The notes beneath the pieces were generated by a model. It was not told the origin of the DNA and did not search any database. It saw nothing but the letters and a program-made list of their open reading frames with translations. From contig DYDK01000110.1 in NCBI GenBank assembly GCA_020717935.1, positions 1-6,052 on the forward strand: DNA of 6,052 nt, written 5' to 3'. Origin of the DNA: Desulfocapsa sp. GTDB lineage: Bacteria; Desulfobacterota; Desulfobulbia; Desulfobulbales; Desulfocapsaceae. Of the stretch, positions 1 through 6,024 are shown in pieces. The number at the start of each line of letters is the position of its first letter. The first letter of the stretch is position 1. The translations under genes were made by a program, and so were the position numbers.

Positions 1-14
1 TTATTTTTAACAGG

Positions 15-236
15 TTAAGTCGAATCCTCGTTACACTTGTTCGGGAACTCAGGTTGAAAGGTACTGTTTAACAGATTGTCAAAAACAACCTGCCCGACCG
101 AATCGATGCGGTCGCTGGCGCCGAAGACGGCTACGGATTGAGGCTCAAAAAGCGAGCTGAGATAATGTTTGCCCATAGTTTGCCCGCAGAGAAGGATAAA
201 TTGAGAGCGCTCAACGCACTCCCTTTTTCTACTCAT
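15..236 (-). pseudogene. Truncated CoA-binding domain of an ADP-forming acyl-CoA synthetase-like protein
   Basis: The 73-residue frame carries, at residues 21-60, the N-terminal signature of the CoA-binding (Rossmann-like) domain found in ADP-forming acetyl-CoA synthetases and in Pat-type proteins that fuse this domain to a GNAT acetyltransferase. The visible motif is HYLSSLFEPQSVAVFGAS, then SVGQVVFDNLL. In these families the similarity normally continues into a GxVYPVNP-like strand and several hundred more residues. Here it stops at about residue 60, and the last residues up to the TAA at 15 look unrelated. The other two minus frames from 75 down to 1 do not restore the motif. The family-like start is Met21 (ATG at 176); residues 1-20 have no family resemblance and may be untranslated. 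I infer a decayed or deleted gene, no longer an active enzyme. An unseen frameshift, with the rest lying left of the window, is the alternative. Confidence 0.6.
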
Positions 237-568
237 AGCAAAATTCCGGAGGATGTTGAAGGAGTATTGAAAAAGAGGGACGGATTTGTTTTACCTCTTC
301 ATTGATCGGTTCCGGTAACAGTGGGCTGACACGCCTTAGGGACTCGAATAATACTGATATACCATCTTGCATCCCTGCTTCAGGCTATCTCTGGCTATGT
401 CTCAATCACACAATCATCGACGAAACACAATTATGCCTGCGGTTTCGGAGTCTCGCAAGCTCGTTTACATGTTCAATTGACATCGCCAAAGATAACCCAA
501 ATCAGGGTGTAATTCAGACACATCAGGATTATCTGAGTCCCTGAGAAAAGACCTCTTTCTTCGCCGAC
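237..568. other. Gene-free stretch between the truncated frame and the thioesterase gene
   Basis: I see no credible protein gene in these 332 bases. Most of it is the inverted-repeat element at 335-545. An 80-codon plus-strand frame (302-544) and a 25-codon minus-strand frame (406-483) both lie in the repeat, and neither has a good ribosome-binding site or recognisable motifs. The bases at 237-334 would be the 5' flank of the truncated CoA-binding frame; no promoter stands out there. Confidence 0.6.
335..545. repeat. 211-bp imperfect inverted-repeat element (MITE-like or structured-RNA locus)
   Basis: The region between the thioesterase stop and the truncated CoA-binding frame is bounded by GGGACTC (339-345) and its complement GAGTCCC (535-541). 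Pairing 339-401 against 541-479 without gaps gives 43 matches in 63 positions; three of the next four bases outward also match. Matching blocks are AATAAT-like, CTGAT, CCCTG, GG-TATC and GGC-ATGTC. About 77 bases lie between the arms and contain a perfect CGAAAC (421-426)/GTTTCG (442-447) hairpin. The shape suits a miniature inverted-repeat transposable element, or an IS with its centre deleted. There is no convincing target duplication: TA at 337-338 faces TG at 542-543. No transposase is visible. Eight arm mismatches would become G-U pairs in a minus-strand RNA, so a transcribed structured RNA is also possible. The element begins 24 bases after the thioesterase stop and could act as its 3' structure. 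Confidence 0.6.
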
Positions 569-1072
569 TCATGATGCCGCATCACTACTCCGTCCGGAAG
601 ACAGGATCAGGCAGGTCGTTGTCGCATGAGCCAGCAGCCTGCCCCGGGTATCCGTCAGACGCCCTTCCGCGGAAGCGCTTTTGCGGCCCACATGGATCAC
701 CTTGCCTTCAGCCCGTATTTCGCCAGTATCTGCAGTCATTGCCCGGATATAATTGACTTTCAGCTCCAGGGTGGTGTGTATCTGCCCGGCCTTGAGCCGC
801 GAGTGAATGGCGCAGCCCATGCAGGAATCAAGGATGGTTGCCGCAAATCCGCCATGCACTGTGCCCAAAGGGTTATAGAGCCTGGCATCGGGAGTGGCGG
901 CAAAAAGCACCCGTCCCTTTTCCAGTTCAACCGGATGAAAACCCAGCAGAATCGAGATTGGCGGCGGTGGAATCCGGCCATCAAGGATGTGCTGTAAAAA
1001 CTCAAGACCGCTGAGATTATGCAGCGCTTCGGGCGTGGCATCGTTAAAAGCTGGATTGTTTTCAGGGGACAT
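569..1072 (-). CDS. PaaI-family hotdog-fold acyl-CoA thioesterase
   Basis: The protein (167 residues from the chosen start) has the core of the PaaI/4-hydroxybenzoyl-CoA thioesterase group, which hydrolyses acyl- or aryl-CoA thioesters in the cytoplasm. The signature is YNPLGTVHGGFAATILDS at residues 66-83. It contains the HGG turn (73-75) and an Asp (82) at the end of the central helix, where this family carries its catalytic acid. The following strands (ELKVNYIRA, GEIRAEGKVIHVGRKSASAEGRL, LLAHATTTCLIL) complete a hotdog domain. About 35 N-terminal residues precede the domain, a little more than usual. I chose the ATG at 1072 because AGGAG lies 9 bases upstream. An in-frame ATG at 1099 would add nine residues (MNHQQEKPA) but has no Shine-Dalgarno. 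The substrate cannot be read from sequence. The truncated acyl-CoA synthetase-like frame on the same strand hints at CoA-ester metabolism, but the link is weak. Confidence 0.88.
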   Translation of the reverse strand: MSPENNPAFNDATPEALHNLSGLEFLQHILDGRIPPPPISILLGFHPVELEKGRVLFAATPDARLYNPLGTVHGGFAATILDSCMGCAIHSRLKAGQIHTTLELKVNYIRAMTADTGEIRAEGKVIHVGRKSASAEGRLTDTRGRLLAHATTTCLILSSGRSSDAAS

Positions 1073-1081
1073 AGCTGGTTT

Positions 1082-1086
1082 CTCCT
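1082..1086 (-). promoter_or_regulatory. Shine-Dalgarno deciding the thioesterase start
   Basis: On the minus strand AGGAG is followed by 9 bases and the ATG at 1072. The alternative ATG at 1099 has only an AT-rich leader, so the shorter protein is preferred. Confidence 0.7.
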
Positions 1087-1215
1087 GCTGATGGTTCATA
1101 AATAATCGTGTAAACAGAAGGTGTCACGGCAGTTTACCGGAACAACAGCTTGCCATGTTTTGCAATCAGGTATGCGCGACGCATCCAATCGATTATCTCT
1201 CTGAGCGAGAATAGT

Positions 1216-1244
1216 ATCTTATCTTTTGCGTATTTGGTTGTACA
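1216..1244 (-). promoter_or_regulatory. Candidate sigma-70 promoter for the thioesterase gene
   Basis: Minus-strand TGTACA (1244-1239) is a possible -35 box, with a 17-base spacer and TAAGAT (1221-1216) as -10. Each box matches the consensus at four of six positions. Transcription would start near 1208, leaving a leader of about 135 bases. That leader includes a GC hairpin, ATGCG/CGCAT (1172-1184), and a GTAAAC/GTTTAC dyad (1110-1137). No terminator separates this site from the operon that ends at 1320, so read-through is also possible. Confidence 0.35.
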
Positions 1245-1319
1245 GAACTGGCAACAAAACCAATAGTAGCGGGCCACAACCCAATTCGCTCTTTTTAATA
1301 AAAAATTACCCCGGCCCTT

Positions 1320-1580
1320 TTATGAGTAAATAAAAACAAAACGGTCATTATCAATACTGATCCGCACACGGCCATCATGGTTCCGGCCATAGACCTCCCA
1401 GCCTGGCTCGCCCTTAATCTCACATTGCAGACAATGGGGAGAATGTACCCCCTTGTCACGATCATACCAGGACATCAGAGTCGCAAACTCATTCCCCTCT
1501 TCAGCAATCATCCTGGCCACCGCTTTCGCCCTCTCAAAATCAATGACAATACCCTCAAATCGGCACTCAATTCTTTCCAT
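1320..1580 (-). CDS. Small AF1514-like (DUF5619-type) protein of unknown function
   Basis: This 86-residue soluble protein opens MERIECRFEGIVIDFERAKAV. It has a helical stretch (residues 14-32), then SWYDRDKGVHSPHCLQCE, GEPGWEVYGRNH and a C-terminal strand pair ending RFVFIYS. From memory this pattern fits the small proteins grouped as AF1514 family/DUF5619, known from archaea and sulfate-reducing-type bacteria; no function is established. The Cys-x-x-Cys (HCLQC, about residues 49-53) could bind metal or be redox active, but a single pair is weak evidence. There is no signal peptide or membrane segment. It starts 25 bases after the response regulator stop, with a purine-rich GGGGGGAG just upstream of the ATG, so it is very probably the last gene of the kinase-regulator operon. 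An accessory role for that system is an inference from position only. Confidence 0.72.
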   Translation of the reverse strand: MERIECRFEGIVIDFERAKAVARMIAEEGNEFATLMSWYDRDKGVHSPHCLQCEIKGEPGWEVYGRNHDGRVRISIDNDRFVFIYS

Positions 1581-1605
1581 CTCTCTCTCCCCCCTTTGTC
1601 CTCTA

Positions 1606-3012
1606 TCACCCTTCCTGCTTCAATCGCCAGTTCAATGCCTGTCGAGTTATGCCAAGCATCTGGGCCGCAATCGCCTGATTCCCTTGCGTCCGATGCAGAG
1701 CTTCCTGCACCAGCAGCTTTCCTGATTCCTTCAAAGTCGGCAATCGGTCGAGAATGGCAAAGACCGTCTCACCCGAGGGTATGACCTCTGGAAGATCCAT
1801 CCCAATGACAGATTTATTGATATAGGCCTTGAACACATCCATGCTCAGTACATGGCTTTGATGTTTGGACAGGGCATCAAAGACCATGGACTGCAATTCC
1901 CGCACATTGCCAGGATAGTTATAGGTGGCCAGCAAAATCAATAATTCTCGTGGATACGCAGGTTTTTTCTTGCCCAGTCGTTTAGCCCCGTCTTCAAGGA
2001 AATAATCCAGGAGCAAGGGAAGATCATCCAGACGATCCCGCAAGGGGGGGATGTGTACCAGATGAGTTCGCAAACGGAAAAAAAGATCCCGACGAAATTT
2101 GCCCGATTCCTGGAGTTCTTCAAGACTCTGATGAGTGGCAAAAATCATCCGCGCATTCGTACTGCGAGCCACATCCGAGCCTAAGGGATAATACTCCCGC
2201 TCCTGCAACAACCGCAACAATTTGACCTGGCCCCCTGGCCCCAGATCCCCGATCTCATCAAGAAACAGACTCCCATCGGTAGCGGCGGCGATAAGTCCCT
2301 TTCTATTCAAGTCCGCCCCTGAAAAGGCCCCTTTTCGATGTCCAAACAGGGTGTCACTCAGCATGACATCATCAAGACCGGCAATATTCATGGCTACAAA
2401 TTCACCACTCTTACCACTGAGTTTATGCACGGCCTGAGCGATGAGTTCTTTCCCCACCCCGGTCTCACCAGTAATAAGCACAGGTTCACAGGTAGTGGCA
2501 ATGGCTTCGATATATTGAAAGATCGAGTGCATCCCTTGATTATGGGTAATAATCGCTGAGAAGGCCTCGGGATTTTTCAAGGTATCACCAAAGAAACATT
2601 CTTTGAGAGAACTGTTTTCACGACGAAGTATTCCCAACTCAATGGCCCGCCGCACACCCGTGGTCAGGCGATTCTGTTCAGCAACCTTGGTGAAAAAATC
2701 ATAGGCCCCCAGTTTCATGCAGGCGACCGCTGTCTCCACCTGATCCAGCCCGGTGATAATAATCACTGGAATATCAGGATGATCATTGACCACCTTGGCC
2801 AGCAACTCGTCACCACTCAAATGAGGCATGGTCAGATCAAGTACCACGACACTGACCTCCTGCTCCCGCAGGATTTCCATTACTTTTCTTGAATCATTAC
2901 AGGTAATGACATTGGTAATTCCCGCTGAATGGAGGGTAAGACCAAAACTGTTCAGCCAGATGTCTTCATCATCAACCAATAAGACTGGTAATAAAGGATA
3001 GAGATTTCTCAT
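1606..3012 (-). CDS. NtrC-family sigma-54-dependent response regulator
   Basis: The 468-residue protein has the three domains of a sigma-54 activator. The receiver (about 8-125) shows acidic D14-D15, phospho-acceptor D59 in VVLDLTMP, T87 and K109. The AAA+ domain (about 152-380) shows Walker A GETGVGKE (182-189), the sigma-54-contacting loop as GAFSGA (228-233), Walker B GSLFLDEIGDL (247-257), arginine-finger region FRRDLFFRL (306-314) and sensor II YPGNVREL (366-373). A Fis-type helix-turn-helix sits at about 434-466 (GNQAIAAQMLGITRQALNWR). It should bind upstream enhancers and remodel sigma-54 RNA polymerase when phosphorylated. Two variants stand out: Ser replaces the usual Thr of GAFTGA, and Val follows K109 where most receivers have Pro. 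It lies 30 bases after the kinase stop, so the kinase is its expected partner. The nearest Shine-Dalgarno (AAGGA) is about 15 bases from the ATG, longer than ideal; translational coupling may help. Confidence 0.95.
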   Translation of the reverse strand: MRNLYPLLPVLLVDDEDIWLNSFGLTLHSAGITNVITCNDSRKVMEILREQEVSVVVLDLTMPHLSGDELLAKVVNDHPDIPVIIITGLDQVETAVACMKLGAYDFFTKVAEQNRLTTGVRRAIELGILRRENSSLKECFFGDTLKNPEAFSAIITHNQGMHSIFQYIEAIATTCEPVLITGETGVGKELIAQAVHKLSGKSGEFVAMNIAGLDDVMLSDTLFGHRKGAFSGADLNRKGLIAAATDGSLFLDEIGDLGPGGQVKLLRLLQEREYYPLGSDVARSTNARMIFATHQSLEELQESGKFRRDLFFRLRTHLVHIPPLRDRLDDLPLLLDYFLEDGAKRLGKKKPAYPRELLILLATYNYPGNVRELQSMVFDALSKHQSHVLSMDVFKAYINKSVIGMDLPEVIPSGETVFAILDRLPTLKESGKLLVQEALHRTQGNQAIAAQMLGITRQALNWRLKQEG

Positions 3013-3042
3013 TATTATTTCTGTGCGTTCCTTCTTTTTTAA

Positions 3043-5379
3043 TCACACGAGTTCCGTAAATTCAGCTATGACCGGTAAACTGATCACAACCACTGTTCCT
3101 TGATTTACAACTGAATCAAAATGGATCATGCCATTATGCTCTTTCACTATACCCGCAGAAACCGACAGCCCGAGGCCCGTGCCCCCCATACTCCGTTTGG
3201 TGGTAAAGAAAGGATCCGTCACTTTATTGAGCACATCTTGGGCAATCCCATTCCCTTCATCCTGGATAATAATTTCGACGCCCTCCTTTTCCCTGTCATA
3301 TCGGGTGGTCACCATTATTGCCCTGCCAGTCTCCCCCAAGGCCTCACAACTGTTTTGAATAAGATTAATGCACACCTGCACCAATCGCTGCCGATTTCCC
3401 AGCACCATCGGCAGTCCCTCACCATAGATAGCAGTGAAATGCTTGGTGGCCCGTTGAATACTGGTCGTGGTCAACCGTACCGCAGATTGCACCACTCCAT
3501 TCATATCCACGGCCACCATCTGGCCCGTGGTCTCGGCCCGAGCATAATCCTTCAAATCAATAACAATCTGCCGGATGCGAGCCGCACTTTCTTCCAGCTC
3601 AGCACAGACCCGCGGCAATTGCTGGCGCATGAGGGTGTATTCCACGCCCGCCACTGAAAAATCCCCATTTTCCTGATAAAACTCATCAAGAATCGGTTTG
3701 ACACTCTCCCAGGCCCGGGCCAGCACCGGCAGATTGAGCAGAGCAATGGAATTGGGATTATTGATCTCATGGGCAACCCCTGAGACCAGCAAGCCAAGAG
3801 AAATCATTTTATCCGCATGTTGCAACTGCTGCTGTTGCTTTCTGGCCTCTTCCTCATTTTTCCGTCGTTCGGTCACATCACGCACGATCCAGATGGCATG
3901 CCATTGGTTCCGAATCCGAGTGGAAGAAAGGGACAGCTCCACCAGCACCTCCCGTCCGGTATTGGTTTTGGCCATCAACTCCACCGTATGGGCGTAATCA
4001 CCAATCAGATTTTCTCTCTCCCCCTCCGGTCCTTGAACAATCTGACTTTCCCCCTCCCGACGCGAATCAATCAGTTGGTGAATGGGACGCCCCATGGCCT
4101 CAGCGCTGGAAAATCCAAAAATCATGGCGGCCGCCTCATTCCAATAGGTCACATTACCTTCGTTGTCCATGAGAATAATGCCATCGAGAGCCGATGCGGT
4201 AAGATTTCGGAATTTATCTTCACTCTCTCTCAGCGCTGCTTCAGCTACCTGGCGGGCCTCACAGGCATCGGTATAACGATGAGCAAAAGAGGTCAGATCC
4301 GTACCTAATCGTTGCAGCTCCACCGGACCCCGCCAATCAAAAATCACCCGCTTTTCATTATTGATAATATCATCCAGACCGACCAGCAAGTCTTTACGAA
4401 CCGTGTCAATCTGGACGGCAATCCAGTTCGCTGTCAAAAAAACCAGCAGCAGCATGACACAGACCACCATCACTACATTGAGCGTCAGCCCAAGCTTCCA
4501 CGACTGAACAGCACTCTCGTCCACCACGGTTCCAATCCACATGACCGCCTGTTTTTCAGCATGGAAGATAAGCGGCATCCAGGTAATTTTTCTCTGGCTT
4601 TTATCGGCAAGAATCAAAGGGTCCCCTTTGCGACCGTCACTCTTGAGTCTAGGGAACTCATCGAAGGCATTACAGTTCTCGACCTTGGACACACTCTCAT
4701 ACATCTTCCGCCCTTGCCCATCCAGCTGACAATTTTTCAAATACGCCCCTTTTTCAGTCACCCACAAGGAATCCTTGAAATTCTCCAAGAAATTTGACAT
4801 ATCAACACGCATCATGGCTACACCAACCGCTTGTTTCCCTGGTTCTCTAACGGGAGCAAGCATGATCAAGGTGTATTGATCCTTATCAGTCAAACCCAGA
4901 GGGTCGCTATTCTCATCCACCAAGCCAACAAAAATTTCATTGCCCTGTAAATTTAAAGAGGTCTGAAGAAAGAGGTCGCTTAGCAGCTTCCCTCCAGCCT
5001 CCCGCTTAATCACATTCCCTTGAGATCGGAAAAAGCCAAGGGTCTCTCGACCCGAAACATCAAAGAGGGCAAAACCACTGACAGGATCATCAAGGGCAAA
5101 CCAACTCACAAAAAGTTCGGTCAAAACCTTGCTCTCTCCCGTATGATTCACGACATCAAGAGTCAATGGCAGGGTTGATGAATGGAGTAAACTTTTTTTC
5201 AAGCAACGAATGCGAGCGTTTATCTTGACAAAATCCACCTGCGAACGAGCCTGCGTCTCAAGCTCGGCGGCATATTCCAATCGTTCAATGGTCTTGGGCA
5301 AATTCAACGCCACCATGACCAGCAAGGGAAACAAACCAAGGACAATGACGACCAAGAAAATAAAGCTACGAATTTTCAT
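3043..5379 (-). CDS. Membrane-bound PAS-containing sensor histidine kinase
   Basis: This 778-residue protein is an inner-membrane sensor kinase. Membrane segments lie at about 5-26 and 297-320. Between them is a periplasmic domain of about 270 residues with features of a Cache-type ligand sensor (SGFALFDVSGRETLGF, then GVAMMRVDMSNFLENF). It contains two cysteines (217, 236) that might form a disulfide. A HAMP-like linker (about 320-375) leads to a PAS domain (388-506), which starts ESEDKFRNLTASALDGI and ends IVRDVTERR. A short coiled coil precedes the dimerisation domain, with phospho-accepting H537 in GVAHEINNP. The ATPase domain shows the N box NLIQN (672-676), DEGNGI (707-712), PFFTTK (723-728) and GGTGLGLS (732-739). 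All catalytic elements are present, so it should be active. It is the first gene of an operon with the sigma-54 response regulator downstream, its likely partner. Ligand unknown. The start is set by the membrane segment; its Shine-Dalgarno is weak. Confidence 0.94.
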   Translation of the reverse strand: MKIRSFIFLVVIVLGLFPLLVMVALNLPKTIERLEYAAELETQARSQVDFVKINARIRCLKKSLLHSSTLPLTLDVVNHTGESKVLTELFVSWFALDDPVSGFALFDVSGRETLGFFRSQGNVIKREAGGKLLSDLFLQTSLNLQGNEIFVGLVDENSDPLGLTDKDQYTLIMLAPVREPGKQAVGVAMMRVDMSNFLENFKDSLWVTEKGAYLKNCQLDGQGRKMYESVSKVENCNAFDEFPRLKSDGRKGDPLILADKSQRKITWMPLIFHAEKQAVMWIGTVVDESAVQSWKLGLTLNVVMVVCVMLLLVFLTANWIAVQIDTVRKDLLVGLDDIINNEKRVIFDWRGPVELQRLGTDLTSFAHRYTDACEARQVAEAALRESEDKFRNLTASALDGIILMDNEGNVTYWNEAAAMIFGFSSAEAMGRPIHQLIDSRREGESQIVQGPEGERENLIGDYAHTVELMAKTNTGREVLVELSLSSTRIRNQWHAIWIVRDVTERRKNEEEARKQQQQLQHADKMISLGLLVSGVAHEINNPNSIALLNLPVLARAWESVKPILDEFYQENGDFSVAGVEYTLMRQQLPRVCAELEESAARIRQIVIDLKDYARAETTGQMVAVDMNGVVQSAVRLTTTSIQRATKHFTAIYGEGLPMVLGNRQRLVQVCINLIQNSCEALGETGRAIMVTTRYDREKEGVEIIIQDEGNGIAQDVLNKVTDPFFTTKRSMGGTGLGLSVSAGIVKEHNGMIHFDSVVNQGTVVVISLPVIAEFTELV

Positions 5380-5467
5380 AATTTATTTCAACGGTTCAAT
5401 TGCAAACAGGTCATACCATTCCTTCGCAAAGAAACTTGCTCGACCACAACCCACAGCAAAGAAAAAT

Positions 5468-5497
5468 TACATAAAACACAACATACTCAAATTACAA
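5468..5497 (-). promoter_or_regulatory. Weak candidate promoter for the kinase operon
   Basis: Minus-strand TTGTAA (5497-5492) and TATGTA (5473-5468), separated by 18 bases, could form a sigma-70 promoter about 80-90 bases upstream of the kinase ATG. The region is AT-rich, so chance matches are likely. No better minus-strand candidate was seen. Confidence 0.22.
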
Positions 5498-5624
5498 GAC
5501 ATAAATAAATACCACCAACAATGCCTCTTCAATTTCTGATAATATTTTCAAAACTTTTAGTCCCCCATTGACTTTTTTGCACCTGATATTTTAACCCATC
5601 AAAGGACTTACCACAACAATGGTC

Positions 5625-5652
5625 GCAGAAAATCAGCAGGTTAGCAGAAAAT
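5625..5652 (+). repeat. Direct repeat GCAGAAAAT x2 just upstream of the sigma-54 promoter
   Basis: The nonamer GCAGAAAAT occurs at 5625-5633 and again at 5644-5652, 19 bases start to start, ending 8 bases before the -24 element. AATCAGCAGGTTA (5631-5643), between them, matches the IHF consensus WATCAANNNNTTR except at one position. Repeats so close to a sigma-54 promoter could be protein-binding sites. In AT-rich DNA this remains tentative. Confidence 0.35.
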
Positions 5653-5660
5653 TACTTCAA

Positions 5661-5676
5661 TGGCACAAAGAGTGCA
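5661..5676 (+). promoter_or_regulatory. Sigma-54 (-24/-12) promoter, plus strand
   Basis: TGGCAC (5661-5666), five bases, then GTGCA (5672-5676) fits the sigma-54 consensus TGGCAC-N5-TTGCA at 10 of 11 defined positions. The GG and GC dinucleotides are exactly 10 bases apart, as required. Transcription would begin near 5687 and run right, away from the kinase operon. The neighbouring operon encodes a sigma-54 activator, which makes it the obvious candidate regulator; that link is inferred. Confidence 0.68.
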
Positions 5677-5810
5677 TAGTCTTCATAGGTCTTATAAGTC
5701 ACTATTTTCTCTTGAGTTTACTTGAGATGGGGAAAAAAATATATTCAATAAGAGTGTCCGTGATGGTAGCTGACACAGAGTCAAATAAAATTATTTCCAA
5801 AGAGGTTAAG

Positions 5811-5837
5811 ATGAAAACAAAGATTTTATGTAACTAG
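5811..5837 (+). other. Shine-Dalgarno followed by an 8-codon frame (MKTKILCN)
   Basis: AGAGG (5801-5805) sits 5 bases before the ATG at 5811, a textbook ribosome-binding site, about 115-125 bases downstream of the predicted sigma-54 start. The frame stops at TAG (5835-5837) after eight codons, and no other frame continues it. It may be a leader peptide, the remnant of a decayed gene, or chance. Confidence 0.3.
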
Positions 5838-5839
5838 TG

Positions 5840-5900
5840 TTTGAACGGAAACAAATAATCTTTGATGTTCCATATGGTTATAGAAACATTTCCGTTTGAA
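5840..5900 (+). repeat. 12-bp inverted repeat with 37-base loop
   Basis: TTTGAACGGAAA (5840-5851) faces TTTCCGTTTGAA (5889-5900). Eight central pairs are perfect (AACGGAAA/TTTCCGTT); two G-U pairs and two A-U pairs extend the stem to 12 in RNA. The loop includes the palindrome CCATATGG (5870-5877). No U-run follows the second arm, so it is not an ordinary intrinsic terminator. It begins three bases after the 8-codon frame and would be in the sigma-54 transcript. Confidence 0.5.
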
Positions 5901-5960
5901 GATTTACCGAGTCCATGTCATTTTAGCTAAATCAAAGAATCTTGTTTTTTAGTTATATCT

Positions 5961-5988
5961 TTGAACTTATTGTATTTTATGGTATAAG
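5961..5988 (+). promoter_or_regulatory. Candidate extended -10 sigma-70 promoter
   Basis: TTGAAC (5961-5966), a 16-base spacer and TATAAG (5983-5988) form a plausible promoter. TG two bases before the -10 hexamer gives an extended -10 element. It points out of the right edge of the window. Confidence 0.35.
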
Positions 5989-5995
5989 TTAAGGC

Positions 5996-6024
5996 TTGAA
6001 CTGGAGCATTTTTCCTTCTACTAT
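5996..6024 (+). promoter_or_regulatory. Second candidate sigma-70 promoter at the right edge
   Basis: TTGAAC (5996-6001) and TACTAT (6019-6024) are separated by the ideal 17 bases; each matches four of six consensus positions. Transcription would start near 6031. It would serve a gene, or the ATG at 6050, beyond the window. Confidence 0.35.

Noticed and set aside
165..302. Plus-strand frame ending in a protein-like tail (PEDVEGVLKKRDGF)
   Set aside because: Most of it is antisense to the CoA-binding motif, it has no supported start, and the tail is too short to identify.
302..544. 80-codon plus-strand open frame
   Set aside because: It lies almost wholly in the inverted-repeat element, lacks a ribosome-binding site and shows no protein-like motif.
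626..997. 123-codon plus-strand frame
   Set aside because: Antisense shadow of the thioesterase gene, which has clear family motifs.
1271..1317. GGGCC/GGCCC dyad with a following TTTT on the plus strand, considered as a terminator
   Set aside because: Only 5 bp with a 37-base loop, and it would terminate a plus-strand transcript for which no gene exists.
3121..4797. Plus-strand frames of 99-178 codons opposite the kinase gene
   Set aside because: They are antisense shadows of a kinase reading frame with all catalytic motifs intact.
5437..5452. Possible minus-strand sigma-54 promoter for the kinase operon
   Set aside because: GG and GC are 10 bases apart, but the surrounding bases match the -24/-12 consensus poorly.
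5619..5837. 72-codon plus-strand open frame
   Set aside because: The sigma-54 promoter lies inside it, the ATG has no Shine-Dalgarno, and the composition follows the AT-rich background.
5899..5950. AAGATT/AATCTT dyad followed by a T-run, considered as a terminator of the sigma-54 transcript
   Set aside because: The stem is only six AT-rich pairs with a 33-base loop, too weak to call.
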